This document shows, one piece after another, positions 7,485-9,121 of a stretch of 9,121 nucleotides of DNA. The notes below the pieces were generated by a model. The model worked only from the letters and a program-made list of their open reading frames with translations. It was not told the origin of the DNA and ran no database searches. The position numbers were made by a program, and so were the translations under genes. This stretch comes from Gammaproteobacteria bacterium. Its GTDB lineage: Bacteria; Pseudomonadota; Gammaproteobacteria; QOAV01. Where the stretch lies: positions 1 through 9,121 of the forward strand of contig JALXFQ010000020.1 in the NCBI GenBank assembly GCA_027067235.1, in the 5' to 3' direction. The number at the start of each line of letters is the position of its first letter. Within the stretch, counting starts at the first letter, position 1.

Positions 7485-8083
7485 GATTCAGGTTTTTTTG
7501 CGCAATTGAAGAACACGGCGTAAGCCATGAAGTTGGGGCTGAAAAAACGCGCGGCAAACGAGCGTGCAGCGTTGGGCTTGTCATCCACAGCGATGCTGGT
7601 ATCGACGGCAAGTCCGTGTTTCCGGGCCATGGCGGCCATAAAATCAACCGAAGAGTTGTATGAGGTCAGCCAGCGATGCCGGTCCTGAATCGGCTGCGGC
7701 GGCAGGCGATATTTGTCCTGCTCCCTGCCCAGCACAAAGCGCTGGCGGTTGCGCCAGTGATACAGGTTCGGAAACACCACCATGATCTGTTTGCTGGCGA
7801 CGCGCGCAAATTCGTCAAACACGAACCAGATGTTGTCCGTGTGTTCCAGCAGATCCAGCGCCACGATGGTATCGAATTCACCGTCCGCAAAAGGCAGGCC
7901 TTGCTCGACATTGCAGGTTTTCAGCACATGTTCGCCGGGAAACAGATCCACGCCGGCGTACTCGATGGTTGCTGGCAGGTGGCTTTTCAGAATACCGTCG
8001 CGGCAGCCCACATCCAGCAGGCTGCGGCTGTCCGGATCCAGGCTTTCGGCAACCTGGTGGTATTTGGAGATGTAAAGATTCAT
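7481..8083 (-). CDS. class I SAM-dependent methyltransferase (Methyltransf_11/MetW-like)
   Basis: The 200-residue product carries the SAM-binding motif I LLDVGCRDG (22-30), an acidic ribose-contact position in GVDLFPG (D47), and FDTIVALDLLEHTDN (70-84), the typical post-motif with L-E-H. FPNLYHWRNRQRFVLG (104-119) resembles the PNFGHWR block of MetW proteins; I do not see enough to call it MetW, which normally sits beside metX. The start is the ATG at 8083, overlapping the ligase stop as ATGA; the longer frame to 8242 would lie inside the ligase gene and reads as shadow sequence. An AGGAG lies 14 bases before the ATG, too far to be ideal, so coupling is likely. As a neighbour of an O-antigen ligase it probably methylates a glycan, sugar nucleotide or lipid intermediate in the cytoplasm; the acceptor is unknown. 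Confidence 0.86.
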   Translation of the reverse strand: MNLYISKYHQVAESLDPDSRSLLDVGCRDGILKSHLPATIEYAGVDLFPGEHVLKTCNVEQGLPFADGEFDTIVALDLLEHTDNIWFVFDEFARVASKQIMVVFPNLYHWRNRQRFVLGREQDKYRLPPQPIQDRHRWLTSYNSSVDFMAAMARKHGLAVDTSIAVDDKPNAARSFAARFFSPNFMAYAVFFNCAKKPES

Positions 8084-9121
8084 GGATATGACGATTGCTC
8101 CTGCAGATAGCGTTTGCGGTTGGACAGATACATGGCGATGAGCATGCCGGAGAATATGGCGTGTTCCCGCGCCCAGGGCGAGCCGAACAGGCCCGCGATC
8201 AGCGGTACGATCAACGCGCCGGTGGCGCCTACCCAGAGCCACTGCGGCGGGATTTCCGGCGCGGCGCGGCTGAACAGGGCGCGGCCGATATAGCCCAGAA
8301 AAGCGAAAAACAGAAGCAGCCCGACCAGGCCCTGTTCAACCAGTCTGTTCAGAAAAAGATTGTGCGCGTGGTTCAGATCGAAAGGCCAGGCCTGCAAATC
8401 CGGATCAAAATGCAGGCGCGAGACGGCAATCCTCGGGTATTTCATCGGTCCCAGTCCGGTGATCAGGCGGTAGGCGCCGCCCTGGGTGATCTGGGCCCAG
8501 GCAATGCGCCAGTTTTCGAAGCGTATTTTGTCGGAAATGGCCGGGTCTTCGCGGTTGGGAAAACTGTTCGGCGCTTCCGCGCCCGGCAGCATGTGCACCA
8601 GTTTGTCTGCCATGCTGCGGCGTTCTTTCAGGTTATCCGGCGCCAGCGCGGAGACAGCAATGGCGCTGATGACCAGCAGCCCGGCGGCAATCGCCAGTCG
8701 CCGCCGCAACAGGGGCGAACGAAACTGCCGGCTGGCAACGATCAGGCCGGCGACGAACACCGCCAGAAAAGCGCCGCGGCTGCCCATGGCGATCAGACCG
8801 GCCAGCAGCAGCGCGAACAGGGCCCAGCTGAGCAGTTCCTGCGCACCGCGAGTGCGAGCCCGGCTGTTGCCCAGCTTGCCGAGCATCAGGATCAGGCCGA
8901 CGCCAAGATAGATGGCGGACTGGGTGACGATACCGGCGGAATGAAACTCCAGGTCGGCCTTGTAGGAATGATACAGGTCCCAGACGCCGACGCCGAGGCC
9001 GAGGACGATGCCGGCCAGCAGCAGGTTGGCGACACGATGGATCACCGCCACCGGATAGCCTGAACGGTAAACCAGCCCCATGGGGATGAGCCAGAGCATG
9101 GTGTCGCGCAGCCCCTTGGTT
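8080..9121 (-). CDS. O-antigen ligase/polymerase family membrane protein (5' end outside window)
   Basis: The frame is open through the right edge (visible residues begin TKGLRDTMLWL), so the true start lies outside; the ATG at 9099 is internal. The visible C-terminal 346 residues are strongly hydrophobic with several membrane helices, separated by a long periplasmic-type loop (bases about 8370-8640). Wzy_C/WaaL features are IAMGSRGAFLAVF (Arg in the SRG block, bases near 8776), GLGPMKYPR, and HAHNLFLNRLVEQGLVG (bases about 8320-8370), the conserved HxHN..E.G block of the ligase superfamily. Members transfer undecaprenyl-linked glycan to lipid A core, polymerise O-units, or glycosylate pilin or other proteins. 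Sequence alone does not separate WaaL, Wzy and PglL types. Its stop overlaps the methyltransferase start, making it the upstream gene of a three-gene run that probably has more genes beyond the edge. Confidence 0.9.
   Translation of the reverse strand, partial: TKGLRDTMLWLIPMGLVYRSGYPVAVIHRVANLLLAGIVLGLGVGVWDLYHSYKADLEFHSAGIVTQSAIYLGVGLILMLGKLGNSRARTRGAQELLSWALFALLLAGLIAMGSRGAFLAVFVAGLIVASRQFRSPLLRRRLAIAAGLLVISAIAVSALAPDNLKERRSMADKLVHMLPGAEAPNSFPNREDPAISDKIRFENWRIAWAQITQGGAYRLITGLGPMKYPRIAVSRLHFDPDLQAWPFDLNHAHNLFLNRLVEQGLVGLLLFFAFLGYIGRALFSRAAPEIPPQWLWVGATGALIVPLIAGLFGSPWAREHAIFSGMLIAMYLSNRKRYLQEQSSYP

Noticed and set aside
7493..7499. A7 run on the minus strand at the end of the first methyltransferase as a programmed frameshift fusing the two methyltransferases
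   Set aside because: The -1 frame meets a TGA before the next ATG and the +1 frame is not the downstream gene's frame, so no fusion protein results.
8095..9063. 322-codon plus-strand frame opposite the O-antigen ligase
   Set aside because: The composition is Gln/Arg/Ala/Gly without hydrophobic core, as expected from the complement of a membrane protein gene; the minus-strand frame has family motifs.

Overview
The window is GC-rich, densely packed bacterial DNA. Several features point to a gammaproteobacterium or a close relative: a canonical bacterial acetyl-CoA synthetase, an FNR-type operator, AGGAGG-type ribosome sites, and a compact O-antigen/LPS-type cluster. No ribosomal RNA or other lineage marker is present, so the placement is an inference. 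There is no tRNA, insertion sequence, CRISPR array or origin.

Left part (1-1525, minus strand). Two separately transcribed genes encode secreted, low-complexity proteins. The one at the left edge is rich in Tyr, Gly and Arg and runs out of the window. Its neighbour (925-1335) carries Asp runs, a Cys pair and five GYGPPP repeats. Both have a signal peptide and share the motif WPEWTPMYWM-x-EM near the mature N-terminus, so they look like paralogues. The 925-1335 gene has a good FNR/ANR-like operator placed as in a class II promoter, and a clear intrinsic terminator. Gly/Tyr-rich secreted proteins of this kind recall sulfur globule or other extracytoplasmic structural proteins, but that is a hypothesis.

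Middle (1526-3463, minus strand). A complete acetyl-CoA synthetase gene (acs) carries all the expected motifs. It is transcribed divergently from the polysaccharide genes to its right.

Right part (3592-9121). Two surface-polysaccharide transcription units converge. The plus-strand unit has a sigma70-like promoter at 3592-3620. It encodes a family 2 glycosyltransferase, a 685-residue protein with an N-terminal HAD domain and a large conserved C-terminal region (COG5610-like), and an 81-residue basic protein, joined by stop/start overlaps. The minus-strand unit enters from the right edge and encodes an O-antigen ligase/polymerase (Wzy_C/WaaL type, 5' end outside the window) and two SAM-dependent methyltransferase-like proteins, again joined by ATGA overlaps. 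The last genes of the two units overlap tail to tail by 4 bases, leaving no room for an intergenic terminator.

The most notable points are the WPEWTPMYWM protein pair with its FNR-like control, a nine-A tract inside the glycosyltransferase gene that could act as an on/off slippage site, the HAD-plus-large-domain protein, and the unrecognised 81-residue gene coupled to it.
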